The notes beneath the pieces are model-generated. The model saw nothing but the letters and a program-made list of their open reading frames with translations. It was not told the DNA's origin and made no database searches. This document shows, piece after piece, positions 8,023 to 16,848 of a DNA stretch of 64,000 nucleotides. The first letter of the stretch is position 1. Each line of letters starts with the position of its first letter. This stretch comes from a virus, in IMG/VR virus record IMGVR_UViG_3300017783_003463, positions 1 to 64,000 of that record; one strand, 5' to 3'. The translations under genes were made by a program, and so were the position numbers.

Positions 8023-9358
8023 TGAACACAACCTCAGCCTCAGCTTTTTGCTCTTCAGTTCTTTCAAAATAATATTTGTGTTCAATGTCTCTACCATAGA
8101 TAGGATAGTAAAAAATATCTTTATCTTTGGGTATTATTTTTTGCACTTTTTCAGCAAAAGGTGTATCTTCAAAACTCATACACTTAACATTAATTTGATC
8201 TTGTGGATAGTCTGCAACTAAATTGCTAACTTTTTGTAACACTTTATCTATTGTAAACTCTACATGAAAACTAAATTCTAAGAACACACCTTTGTCTAAT
8301 AGATCTCTATATTTTTTCTCACTGCCTGTTCCGTTTGTGCTTATTCTAGTTTCATATCCTTTTTTAAACGCTATGTCTACTAGGTCTGCTATCTGTGGAT
8401 TGAGTGTTGGTTCTCCTCCGGTAATATAAAGTCGTCGACTGGGTTTTTTAGGAACATAAGGATCAACTAAATTTAATCCATGTGTAAACTCATCTACAGT
8501 CATATGTGGGCTTGCGTTATCATGTACACCATTTATTAACTTGCCTGTATCATCAAAAGTTGGTCCAGGACAATATGCACAATCATAATTGCAACGTAAT
8601 CCAATATGAAAATGTACTTCAGCCATTGGCATTGCCATACCTCTACCCATTGCTACAATGTTATCATCTGTTTTTGCAACTGGTAATTCTTCTAACTGCC
8701 AATGATTAAACTGTTTATTTGTAGTAAAATATTCTAACAATTCTTCTGTTTTTGCTTTTGGTTGTAGTAAGTCAGCATCACAAAAACATGCTTTGGTTTT
8801 ACACAAAGTTTCTGTATTAAGATCTAACTTGTTATAATCTTTCCAATGTCCTTCGTGACTTGCAATATGTCTCACATTTGCACAAACACCACTACAAATT
8901 TCACCAACTGGATTAATACTAAAGTTAGTTTTATATATAGGACAATGCCAGCCTCGCATGTCCATTTGACGCATTTTTAAGTCTACCATGCTTATGCGTT
9001 TGTATTCCATTTTGTCTGTTAATACATAAACTGGATTCTCTACATACACAGGCTTTTTATAACCAATAGTGCCATCATCTCGTATTAGTATGCCGGTATT
9101 ACCTGTACCAATCCATACGTTACCATTCATATTTCTTGTTACAAGTTGTTCAACAATTTGTCCATCTTCGTAACGGTTAATATTACGAGTAACTTTGCTT
9201 ACAGCATAACCATGTAACTTGTCGTCTTTATACTGTCCTGCATATGTTTTGTCAACACCCAATCCGTTGCGTTTACCGTCAGTATATTCAGCAACCGAAT
9301 CTTCCATCTCGCCCGGACCCGAGTAACCATTTCTAAGCATTTTTTTAGTTACTTTCAT
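8015..9358 (-). CDS. MORN-like repeat / auxiliary Fe-S / radical SAM fusion protein
   Basis: 447 residues from the ATG at 9358, preferred because AAGGAAG lies upstream; an ATG at 9388 is also in frame. N-terminal residues about 25-70 contain MORN-like units ('YAGQYKDDKLHGYAV'). A Cys-rich segment follows (Cys139, 155, 159, 186, 191, 193, with CKTKACFC). The radical SAM core has CNYDCAYC (Cys256, 260, 263) and GGEP (314-317). MORN repeats are usually protein- or membrane-binding, so the fusion with a radical SAM core is unusual. The same Cys-rich segment occurs after the core in the gene at 13523-14560. Confidence 0.82.
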   Translation of the reverse strand: MKVTKKMLRNGYSGPGEMEDSVAEYTDGKRNGLGVDKTYAGQYKDDKLHGYAVSKVTRNINRYEDGQIVEQLVTRNMNGNVWIGTGNTGILIRDDGTIGYKKPVYVENPVYVLTDKMEYKRISMVDLKMRQMDMRGWHCPIYKTNFSINPVGEICSGVCANVRHIASHEGHWKDYNKLDLNTETLCKTKACFCDADLLQPKAKTEELLEYFTTNKQFNHWQLEELPVAKTDDNIVAMGRGMAMPMAEVHFHIGLRCNYDCAYCPGPTFDDTGKLINGVHDNASPHMTVDEFTHGLNLVDPYVPKKPSRRLYITGGEPTLNPQIADLVDIAFKKGYETRISTNGTGSEKKYRDLLDKGVFLEFSFHVEFTIDKVLQKVSNLVADYPQDQINVKCMSFEDTPFAEKVQKIIPKDKDIFYYPIYGRDIEHKYYFERTEEQKAEAEVVFSD

Positions 9359-10001
9359 GGTACTCGCTTCCTTGTCTGAAGAAATCATATTCTGGGTATC
9401 CAGTAACTTCTTTTAGTATAAAGTTATCCTTTTTAAAAACCAGATCAACCTGGTGCAGGTTTCCACGTTCATAATCCATGTTTACAATATCCCACAAGTG
9501 AAAACCTATATCTTCTAGTTCTATTTTTATAAAACCAATAGTGTCTAATTGACTTTCTACTACTATCAGATTAAATTTAGCCAGTGTCTCTAATCCGCCA
9601 ACTATTACATCTAATTCATAACCATCGACGTCAATTTTACACAAACTATGCAAAGGTGGGTCAATACCTAAACTATCCAAAGTTTTTATGTTAGACTTTA
9701 TATCAAAAGTTTCGCCTTCGTGTACGCACCTTAAACTTGCTTGTGTTTGATTAGTGTTACCAACTGCTACATTTATAAGTTCATAACTGTAGTTTTTATA
9801 GTTTTCGTATATTACATTATTATGATTTGTATCTGGTTCAACTAAAACATAATGTGCTTTAGGAAAACTATACTGTAACCACGGAGTTCCCGAATGTACT
9901 CCAATATCCAAACAATATTCAACGTGACAACCCGACTCTTTTAAAAATTGCAAGCTATCTTTTATTCTAGGAATACGATGTCTAATCATTTCCGACCTCA
10001 T
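9345..10001 (-). CDS. FkbM-family methyltransferase
   Basis: 218 residues. The SAM-binding motif is CLDIGVHSGT (30-39), the acidic end of beta-2 is 'VLVEPD' (52-57), and the FkbM signature is CKIDVDGYELDV (121-132). FkbM enzymes O-methylate sugars, polyketides or surface glycans. The gene overlaps both neighbours, and with the methyltransferase at 9982-11415 forms an adjacent pair. Likely to methylate the product of the island; acceptor unknown. Confidence 0.88.
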   Translation of the reverse strand: MRSEMIRHRIPRIKDSLQFLKESGCHVEYCLDIGVHSGTPWLQYSFPKAHYVLVEPDTNHNNVIYENYKNYSYELINVAVGNTNQTQASLRCVHEGETFDIKSNIKTLDSLGIDPPLHSLCKIDVDGYELDVIVGGLETLAKFNLIVVESQLDTIGFIKIELEDIGFHLWDIVNMDYERGNLHQVDLVFKKDNFILKEVTGYPEYDFFRQGSEYHESN

Positions 10002-11415
10002 ATAATCCTAGTTCGTCAGCTTCAAAGTTTTCCGGCTTGGGAGACCATATTCCTATTAGTGCATTTTTATATTGCCAATAGCTCTGAGGACGCATGTCCC
10101 ATATTCTCCATTTACCCTTTCTTGCAAGATCCAGTTGTGGTTGATCTAATGTTTCATGCGAGTATATGTCAGGAGTGCAACACATTTCTTCACTAACTAA
10201 AATTCCTCTTTGTGGATTCATTAGGTTCTTTACAGCATGTAATTTCTTCCATGCTGTGACTCCGTGTGTTGCATCATGTATTGCAAAATCTACCGGACCA
10301 TACTTGTTCATTAACTGTTTACAAGTATTAGGTGAATAGCAATTTACACCAAGCTCTAGTTTTACTCCTTCAATTTTACTAGCAATTTTTAAATCTTCTA
10401 CTTGCTGTCTCTCTAGTGCATTTTCAGGTATACTAGTTGGTGTTAGTTTATCAACTCCGATTATAGTTGCTTGTGGAAATAATTTTTGTAAAAACTGTAA
10501 ATGTTCGCCTCTACCAATTCCAAGTTCAACAATAGTATAATTTTCATTTAATCCAAATATTTTATTTGTTCTTTTAAGATGTTTAACTATCAAATCATAT
10601 ACTGCACAGTATCTTCTTTGCATTCTGCGTTCAACACTTCTAGTAGTATTGTCTACCATATCAAATGCAATGCTACTATATGTTTCAAAGTCTACCGGAG
10701 TGCCTAGTAAAAAGTTGCTCTCATAATCTCCTTGCCCTAACTGTTGAACTTGTATTCTTCCATGGTGTCTCCCACTTAAGAAATGTCCTTTTGCAGTTCT
10801 AATCCAATCTCCGTAGTGTGTTGTATCTCTTTTTCCTTGTATAAAGTTATATGGAGGTACATGTTTAGTTTCAGTAACAAAGTTTTTCTCTTCATGCCTA
10901 GTTACATCAAACTCTTGTTCATCTTTATAAGTTGTAGTTCTACCACCTACTGCATTTACTATTGTGCCATCATCGAGTGTTCTACAACCTAAACCATCTA
11001 TGTTGCATTCTTCTAATCCACATGGTACATCATTTAGATACCACTGTCCTTCTCTTGGTTCAGCAATCATTCCATCTACACGACCTATAAACTTTACACC
11101 TTCGTGTACTGTTTCAAGTACACCGTAGCCGCAAGGTTTGTTATTACTAAACTGTCCATAATATCTTGCACCAGTGGGCCATACATGCACACCATATCCT
11201 TGTTTTTTATCCAACAAGTATTGTCCTACATAAGTTTCACCATGATCCCATTCTTTAGAGGCCATGCCAGTAACTTTACTGTGATCAAAATCAGCCGCAC
11301 ACTTGCCTGTCAATGGCAGATTATAAAATCCTAAGCCATGTTCAAACTGTGTTCCATGTCGGTCTTGCACGACTTGTCCTATGTATGTTCTAGATGGCTT
11401 ATAGTAGTCCCTCAT
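9982..11415 (-). CDS. MORN-repeat protein fused to class I SAM methyltransferase
   Basis: 477 residues from the ATG at 11415, which forms an ATGA overlap with the upstream stop and has AAGGAA upstream; an ATG at 11433 is also possible. Residues about 55-130 contain MORN units ('ETYVGQYLLDKKQGYGVHVW', 'ARYYGQFSNNKPCGYGV'). The C-terminal part has the SAM-binding motif VELGIGRGEH (about 296-305), 'IIGVDK' and 'DFAIHDATHG', resembling cephalosporin-hydroxylase-like/class I methyltransferases. MORN repeats fused to a methyltransferase are unusual in a phage. The repeats could tether the enzyme to a membrane or to the MORN-bearing radical SAM partner. Confidence 0.8.
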   Translation of the reverse strand: MRDYYKPSRTYIGQVVQDRHGTQFEHGLGFYNLPLTGKCAADFDHSKVTGMASKEWDHGETYVGQYLLDKKQGYGVHVWPTGARYYGQFSNNKPCGYGVLETVHEGVKFIGRVDGMIAEPREGQWYLNDVPCGLEECNIDGLGCRTLDDGTIVNAVGGRTTTYKDEQEFDVTRHEEKNFVTETKHVPPYNFIQGKRDTTHYGDWIRTAKGHFLSGRHHGRIQVQQLGQGDYESNFLLGTPVDFETYSSIAFDMVDNTTRSVERRMQRRYCAVYDLIVKHLKRTNKIFGLNENYTIVELGIGRGEHLQFLQKLFPQATIIGVDKLTPTSIPENALERQQVEDLKIASKIEGVKLELGVNCYSPNTCKQLMNKYGPVDFAIHDATHGVTAWKKLHAVKNLMNPQRGILVSEEMCCTPDIYSHETLDQPQLDLARKGKWRIWDMRPQSYWQYKNALIGIWSPKPENFEADELGLYEVGND

Positions 11416-12158
11416 GCAAAATGTTCCTTGCAATAATTGTAGAACTCTATGTCCTTTGTTGTTGTTTCTTTCACTAGTTGTTTCTCAACGTCTGTTAGTT
11501 CCTCATAATTTACATAGTCAATACCATGTTGACTTAAATTAAACTTTGTATTATGCTCATAGCTAATACTTAGATTGGGTTTCAGATCATACTGCTTGGC
11601 TACTTTATCAAACTGTTTTAAGTAATTATCCTCCATAAAGAACATATGATCTAGTTTTTGTATATTCTCAATAGCTTGATCATATAGTTCTTGTTCATAA
11701 ACGGTATCAATTTTCCTTCCGTAATCAATACGCAAACATTGTTCATTACTGAACTTCTGATATTGTGCATATACAGGAGTTGGATGTAATCTACTACAAT
11801 TAATAATCCAAGTTGTAAAGTCAATATCAGTAATACAACTATGCACGTTAATTATTTCTAACTTGAAATAATTGTATGCACTCATGATCCGTCTGACAGG
11901 ATCTCTTAGTATAGTAGCATACTTTACAGGATTTTGCAAGTGTTTATCTAAATCAAAGCTAACGCCATGTCCAATTATCAAACTAACCTTTTGATCTTTG
12001 CAATCTTCTATTAGAACTTTATACTGATTGGGTTGTCTAAAATTAAACACTAGTTCTTGAGCAACACGTTGATAAGCAAATGTACTATTTGTTCTATATC
12101 TGTTTACTAGAGTGGTTCCTCCATTTTTAAGTATATGAAATACTGCTAGTGTTTCCAT
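11412..12158 (-). CDS. sulfotransferase-family protein
   Basis: 248 residues. The 5'-phosphosulfate-binding loop is recognisable as HILKNGGTTL (8-17), and the 3'-phosphate-binding block as LRDPVRRIMSAY (84-95). These are the two PAPS-binding signatures of membrane-type carbohydrate sulfotransferases. The usual Pro-Lys of the loop is Leu-Lys here. It would transfer sulfate from PAPS to a hydroxyl or amino group of a glycan. First of three tandem family members; it overlaps its neighbours by a few bases. Confidence 0.8.
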   Translation of the reverse strand: METLAVFHILKNGGTTLVNRYRTNSTFAYQRVAQELVFNFRQPNQYKVLIEDCKDQKVSLIIGHGVSFDLDKHLQNPVKYATILRDPVRRIMSAYNYFKLEIINVHSCITDIDFTTWIINCSRLHPTPVYAQYQKFSNEQCLRIDYGRKIDTVYEQELYDQAIENIQKLDHMFFMEDNYLKQFDKVAKQYDLKPNLSISYEHNTKFNLSQHGIDYVNYEELTDVEKQLVKETTTKDIEFYNYCKEHFA

Positions 12159-12982
12159 TTGTCTTCACACCTTTTGAAAAATTCTATGTCTGCTTGTAAA
12201 TCTAATTCAACAAGATATTTTAAGTCTTCGTCTAGTTGATGATACTTAACATATTCTAAATTGTGTTTGCTTAAATCATGGCTTGTTTCATTTGTATAAA
12301 TCATTTCTTCCCATGCATCTAAATCTAATTTATAGTGTGCTAGTAAATCGTCAAACCTTTCAACTATGTCGTCTTCTTGGAAAAACACATGATCCATTTT
12401 ACTCATTACTCTTTCCCAAGTGATATTCATATTGTGTGTTTCAATTTGATTTTTTTCTTTTATCTTCTGCTGTATTTTTGCGTTGTCAACATAGCTTGTG
12501 TCTTTTTCAACGTCCCATGTAAGCACTGTGTTTAGATACATGTCGTTCATTGTAAACGTATTTTTTAACGTTCCGGCGTCGAACCAATCAGTGTGTTCTA
12601 CATGTTGATACAAATAGTATTCGTACTGTTTTGTAACTGGCATTGGACGTAGCACATCTTTGTTTATAAACCACATATAAAAATCAATGTCAGGACTGTC
12701 TGGGTTCATATACAGCATTTGTGTACGATAAAAATTGTACATGCTCATTATTCTACTGATAGGATCTCTCACACAAGTTATATAAACTAAGTTGTTAGAA
12801 AGTTTTTCTTCGTAGTATCCTATTTGTACACTGTGTCCAAAAACTACACTTGCTTGTTCTGTAACTTTATCACCAAGGTCAGTAATTCTAAAACTACTGT
12901 TGGTATTTCTGTATCTTTCTTTGAGTGTTGTTCCGCCTGTTTTAGGACAATGAGGAAAGATGATAATATTACTTTGATTCAT
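12146..12982 (-). CDS. sulfotransferase-family protein
   Basis: 278 residues with a textbook 5'-phosphosulfate loop, CPKTGGTTL (12-20), and 3'-phosphate block, VRDPISRIMSMY (71-82). The best-conserved member of the three-gene sulfotransferase run and likely catalytically competent. No signal peptide is visible, so it would act in the host cytoplasm. Overlaps the genes before and after it by 13-14 bases. Confidence 0.85.
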   Translation of the reverse strand: MNQSNIIIFPHCPKTGGTTLKERYRNTNSSFRITDLGDKVTEQASVVFGHSVQIGYYEEKLSNNLVYITCVRDPISRIMSMYNFYRTQMLYMNPDSPDIDFYMWFINKDVLRPMPVTKQYEYYLYQHVEHTDWFDAGTLKNTFTMNDMYLNTVLTWDVEKDTSYVDNAKIQQKIKEKNQIETHNMNITWERVMSKMDHVFFQEDDIVERFDDLLAHYKLDLDAWEEMIYTNETSHDLSKHNLEYVKYHQLDEDLKYLVELDLQADIEFFKRCEDKWKH

Positions 12983-13526
12983 TGTACACTCCGGTTTGTA
13001 TTTTTCTTTTACACTTTCTTAAAAAATTATAATCTATACTGTTAGCTACTTGATAGTCTCCTCGTAGTGCAGTGTCGAGCTCATTACTTTCAAATCTAGT
13101 GTTAAAGTTCAAAAGTGGATAATCTGTTTTTAAATACTTGCTGAGTCTTTGTGAAAGAATTTCCAAAGTAAAATCATCATGATTCATAACTTGTTCTTTT
13201 GGATAAAGAGATCCTTTAGTAGGGTTCCATGTGATATAATTAATAAACCCTATAAATTTGTAATTTTTTTCTTCAATTTCTTTAGTTTCACTAGTGTGTA
13301 TATCTAAACTTGTAGTAATTACATTTCTTTCTTGAAACACTAACTCTTCAAAAGTTTTACCCTTAGAATCTCCTCCACTGTCTAAAAAATCCATTGTTTG
13401 TTCTATAGCTCTATCAAACGGATCTCTGAATATTAAAATGTCAGCATTTTCTGTTACTAGCTCTAAGTTGTATATGTTTGCAATCTGTTCATGCCAGCAG
13501 TTTGGAATATAATGTAATTTATTCAT
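12969..13526 (-). CDS. short sulfotransferase-like protein lacking the N-terminal PAPS loop
   Basis: 185 residues. 'LIFRDPFDRAIEQ' (31-43) resembles the 3'-phosphate-binding block of the two neighbouring sulfotransferases, and the remaining layout is similar. The PKTGGTT-type loop that holds the sulfate donor is replaced by 'MNKLHYIPNCWHEQIANIYN', so it may be inactive or regulatory. The start (ATGA overlap with the upstream stop) fixes the N-terminus, arguing against a missed upstream exon-like part. Assignment is by resemblance and context. Confidence 0.6.
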   Translation of the reverse strand: MNKLHYIPNCWHEQIANIYNLELVTENADILIFRDPFDRAIEQTMDFLDSGGDSKGKTFEELVFQERNVITTSLDIHTSETKEIEEKNYKFIGFINYITWNPTKGSLYPKEQVMNHDDFTLEILSQRLSKYLKTDYPLLNFNTRFESNELDTALRGDYQVANSIDYNFLRKCKRKIQTGVYNESK

Positions 13527-14560
13527 ACAGCTACCGCTTCTTTAAACTTGCTTAGTATCAAATCAGTATTGCAAAAACAACTTGTCTTTTCACATGTGTA
13601 TGCATAAGCAGGCATTCTAAAAGTCCTAAGATTCTCTATATGTCCAAGCCACCTTATAGTACCATTTTCATCTTTACCTTCAGGTAAACATGCGGCTCCA
13701 CTAATATATCCAAGTTCATTGACAAATAAACCATCTATACCAGCATTACACTTCCATCCTTTGAATTGATTTTTCTTTGAAGCATATAGTCCGTTTGTAT
13801 CTAATATAGTTTCTTCTTTGTATCTGCCATCAGCCATTTTATAAACTGCTGTAGCATCAATTGGCATACTGTACTGTTCAAAACTAACATCTGGGTTACC
13901 AGTTTTTCTTTTGAATGCTAGTTTCTCATCAATCTTTGCTTGCTGTTCTTTTGTGTATACATGTGGTCTTTCTTTCTCTGTTAACCAATCAGCAACAATA
14001 GGAACTTTCTCTACAAAAAACTGTCCCATATATGGTTGTGTTTTTAGTATTTCAAAAAACTCAATACACTTATCAAAGTATACTTGTTGTGGGTGCATCA
14101 TAATACGCACTCCTAATAGTGTATAAGGCCAAAGTGTATCAATAACTTTAACACAATGTTTTAAACTTGTTTTCTCACTGTGAAAACTAAAACTTACCCA
14201 ACGAAAACTTTCTTTGTGCTTTTCCCAAAATTTAAGACTTTTGCTTCCGTTTGTTGTCAATCCAATTTGTACCTTTTCTTCTACTAACCAGGTTAGGAAA
14301 TCATCGAATACAGGCAATGCTGTAGGTTCACCGCCAGTAAAACTTATAACAAGTTCTTCATCTTCATTGAGATAACTTTTAATTTTAGTTACAAATGCTT
14401 TGTATACTTCTAAGTCAAAAGCAGGACTACTACCTTCGTAATTGTAAGGGTGGCAGTATGCACAACTGAAATTACACTTGTTGGTCAAGTTCCAGTTTAC
14501 ATGAAAGTATTTGTTATACTTTTGTTTGATCTCAATAAGTTCTGCACTATCCGACAGCAT
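13523..14560 (-). CDS. radical SAM enzyme with C-terminal auxiliary Fe-S segment
   Basis: 345 residues. The core motif is CNFSCAYC (Cys29, 33, 36) and GGEP is at 76-79, with 'QIGLTTNGS' typical of the barrel. The C-terminal Cys-rich segment (Cys271, 291, 323, 328, 330; GWKC ... NELGYI ... CEKTSCFC) is homologous in order and spacing to the segment that precedes the core in 8015-9358. Probably a multi-cluster radical SAM enzyme with a small-molecule or peptide substrate. Start overlaps the upstream gene by 14 bases. Confidence 0.87.
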   Translation of the reverse strand: MLSDSAELIEIKQKYNKYFHVNWNLTNKCNFSCAYCHPYNYEGSSPAFDLEVYKAFVTKIKSYLNEDEELVISFTGGEPTALPVFDDFLTWLVEEKVQIGLTTNGSKSLKFWEKHKESFRWVSFSFHSEKTSLKHCVKVIDTLWPYTLLGVRIMMHPQQVYFDKCIEFFEILKTQPYMGQFFVEKVPIVADWLTEKERPHVYTKEQQAKIDEKLAFKRKTGNPDVSFEQYSMPIDATAVYKMADGRYKEETILDTNGLYASKKNQFKGWKCNAGIDGLFVNELGYISGAACLPEGKDENGTIRWLGHIENLRTFRMPAYAYTCEKTSCFCNTDLILSKFKEAVAV

Positions 14561-15560
14561 CTACTTTTCCCTCGGTAAGTTTATAGCCGCTAACTTGATT
14601 AAAGTCTGGATCTGGAACTATATCAAAACTTCCAACTTTTAACATTCCCCAGGTTAGCATATCAAATTTGTTACGAGTATCAGTCTTTTTAATTTTATAA
14701 CCACCCCAGTAGTTGTCTAAACTATAATTTAAATGATCTACTGCTTCTTCATGTGTTCTTGGATCGCCACACCAAAACATTAGTTGACTGGTGTAACAGC
14801 AACATTGTTCTAGTAAATCAAAACTACTACTGGTCATTTTGATAGCATTGTATTTGTCATCATCATACATTTCGATCATCACGTTATCATAATCGTACCC
14901 TATTTGTGTAGGATATAAAAATATCTCGCCTGGATTTCGTTCCATACTAAAACGATCAACCCATTCATCTTCTAAATAATGAAACTGTTCACCAAACTTC
15001 AATCCAAAATTTTGTAGATTTGTTTCTTGTGTAACAGTTGTTGTTACGTCTCTTAATACTTTGAGTGAATGGAAAATATCAACCAACTTTTCAATATGTC
15101 TCGTAAGTCCTTGGTCATTTAGAACACGATAGATTAGTATACATTGTGTTTGCATAGGATTAAGTATATCCTGGTGTACTATTAGCCCCCATTGGTGATC
15201 TATTTTTCCAGCATCCATTTTATACCATTCTTGTAATGGAATAAACTTTTGCAAAGTATTATCAATCTTAGTAAATGCTTGTCCACTACTCATTACGGTG
15301 TGTCCTAGTATGTCACTCAACGGTATGTTGTCAGTTTTGTATGCATCTGCAATTTCATTCCATTCTTCTATTTTATCATTGAGAGCAGGAATGATTTCGT
15401 ATAATCTTTCTAATGCTTGATGAACCAGATACACATTCCAATGTGTTATATATGGTTTACCGATAATATCTAACTCCAACTCAAACCAGTCTGCAAAGAT
15501 ATCGCATTTGATTAGTTGTTTTTCTTTTTTATCGTTTTGTAATTCAAGCTCAAACTTCAT
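14547..15560 (-). CDS. hypothetical protein of the radical SAM cluster
   Basis: 337 residues from the ATG at 15560 (MKFELELQ), chosen because GGAG lies six bases upstream; an ATG at 15590 is in frame. No recognised motif, transmembrane segment or signal. It is acidic and aromatic-rich, with a run of cysteines ('LEQCCCYTSQLMFWCG') in the C-terminal third. It lies between two radical SAM genes and overlaps both, so it may be a partner or scaffold for them. Function unknown. Confidence 0.65.
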   Translation of the reverse strand: MKFELELQNDKKEKQLIKCDIFADWFELELDIIGKPYITHWNVYLVHQALERLYEIIPALNDKIEEWNEIADAYKTDNIPLSDILGHTVMSSGQAFTKIDNTLQKFIPLQEWYKMDAGKIDHQWGLIVHQDILNPMQTQCILIYRVLNDQGLTRHIEKLVDIFHSLKVLRDVTTTVTQETNLQNFGLKFGEQFHYLEDEWVDRFSMERNPGEIFLYPTQIGYDYDNVMIEMYDDDKYNAIKMTSSSFDLLEQCCCYTSQLMFWCGDPRTHEEAVDHLNYSLDNYWGGYKIKKTDTRNKFDMLTWGMLKVGSFDIVPDPDFNQVSGYKLTEGKVDAVG

Positions 15561-16848
15561 ACTTGCTCCATAGTTTATAAAGCTCTGCAAAGTCAGAATT
15601 GAAGTCTGTTTTACGCATTGTATCTATACTGCGAATATATTTGTTGAGGGCGGGCCACTTGTCGCTCCAATCCTCGCTATTCATAAAGTTTGTCATATTC
15701 TTTAATTCTTGCACTTTATTCTTTTCTGGGTATTTCAGCATGAAGTTATCAATTTTTTCTGTTATAATTTGTTTCATTTCCTTAGGTAATACTTTAGCAC
15801 ACATGTACTGTGGATAGTGTAACACGCCAGGATGAAACATTCCTTGGTGATCATGTATTCCAATTTTTTTATAGTTTTGATCAAACAAAAACTGTGCAAA
15901 GTCTGGCAAATACCAAATGTTTAATGCACTTACAGTACACAATACTTTACCAACAATATGGTCAGCCGCGTTTTCTACTTTGTCCAGTGTTTCGTGTACA
16001 GTTTTCCAATTAGTTGGATAGCGTAACCATTTGTTCATTTCGCCTATGCCATCTATACTAAGCATAAGTTCTACAAACTTAAAGTGACCCCAAAGTTCTA
16101 ATATATCATCTGGCATAATAGTACCATTGGTATGATAGCGTAGTTCTATATGTTCAGCATGTCCACTTTCGACACATTTCTTTAAGAAACGTCTGTGGTT
16201 CTTTAAATATAAAGGCTCGCCGCCTGCAAATATAAAGTGACGCATTCCGGCTAACAATGGATCTATCTCTTGTTCCCAAAACTCATCATCAGCGGCCCAG
16301 TCATATTTGTTGTTGCAATGGTCTTGTATTTTCCAATCCCAGTCACCTTTTACTTCAGGATTGTCGTGACTTAGATCTCTAATCTTTTCTGCATCTTTGA
16401 CCCATTTACTAGAGTCAGTTGGTCTACACATAACACATTGTACATTACAAGTATTACCTAACCGTAAATCTAATGTAATAACATCTTGATCCAAACTGCC
16501 ATCTTCGTTAGTGCTGGCTATTAGTTCGTCAACATATTCTCTTGTTAATTTCTTTACCCATAGATTGTTTTCATTCATTCTATGACTACGAATACCTGCC
16601 GCTTCTTCTTTCCAGCAATGCATACATGCTTTTAGTGCTTTGCCGCTGAGCATATCTTTTCTAGCATTTTTCCAATAGTAACTGTTCCATACTGCATTTA
16701 TATCAGCATTGTTTAAGTTAATACGTTGGTCTTGTGTAGGCTGAGCTAGACAGCAAAGCAAAGCTGTGCCGTCTGTATAAGTTGCCATGTGCATCCATGG
16801 AAGAATACAAAATTTCTTTCCATAGTCTTCCAAAAAATCTTGTGCCAT
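15550..16848 (-). CDS. radical SAM enzyme with N-terminal twitch/SPASM-like segment
   Basis: 432 residues. The N-terminal segment has Cys14, 32, 33, 75 and 78 (FCILPWMH, LLCCLA, CMHC) and a SPASM-like 'NAVWNSYYWK' helix. The core follows with CNVQCVMC (Cys134, 138, 141) and GGEP (209-212). Its start overlaps the stop of the next upstream gene by one base (TAATG), and that gene is a clear paralogue with the same order of motifs. Substrate unknown. Confidence 0.88.
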   Translation of the reverse strand: MAQDFLEDYGKKFCILPWMHMATYTDGTALLCCLAQPTQDQRINLNNADINAVWNSYYWKNARKDMLSGKALKACMHCWKEEAAGIRSHRMNENNLWVKKLTREYVDELIASTNEDGSLDQDVITLDLRLGNTCNVQCVMCRPTDSSKWVKDAEKIRDLSHDNPEVKGDWDWKIQDHCNNKYDWAADDEFWEQEIDPLLAGMRHFIFAGGEPLYLKNHRRFLKKCVESGHAEHIELRYHTNGTIMPDDILELWGHFKFVELMLSIDGIGEMNKWLRYPTNWKTVHETLDKVENAADHIVGKVLCTVSALNIWYLPDFAQFLFDQNYKKIGIHDHQGMFHPGVLHYPQYMCAKVLPKEMKQIITEKIDNFMLKYPEKNKVQELKNMTNFMNSEDWSDKWPALNKYIRSIDTMRKTDFNSDFAELYKLWSKYEV

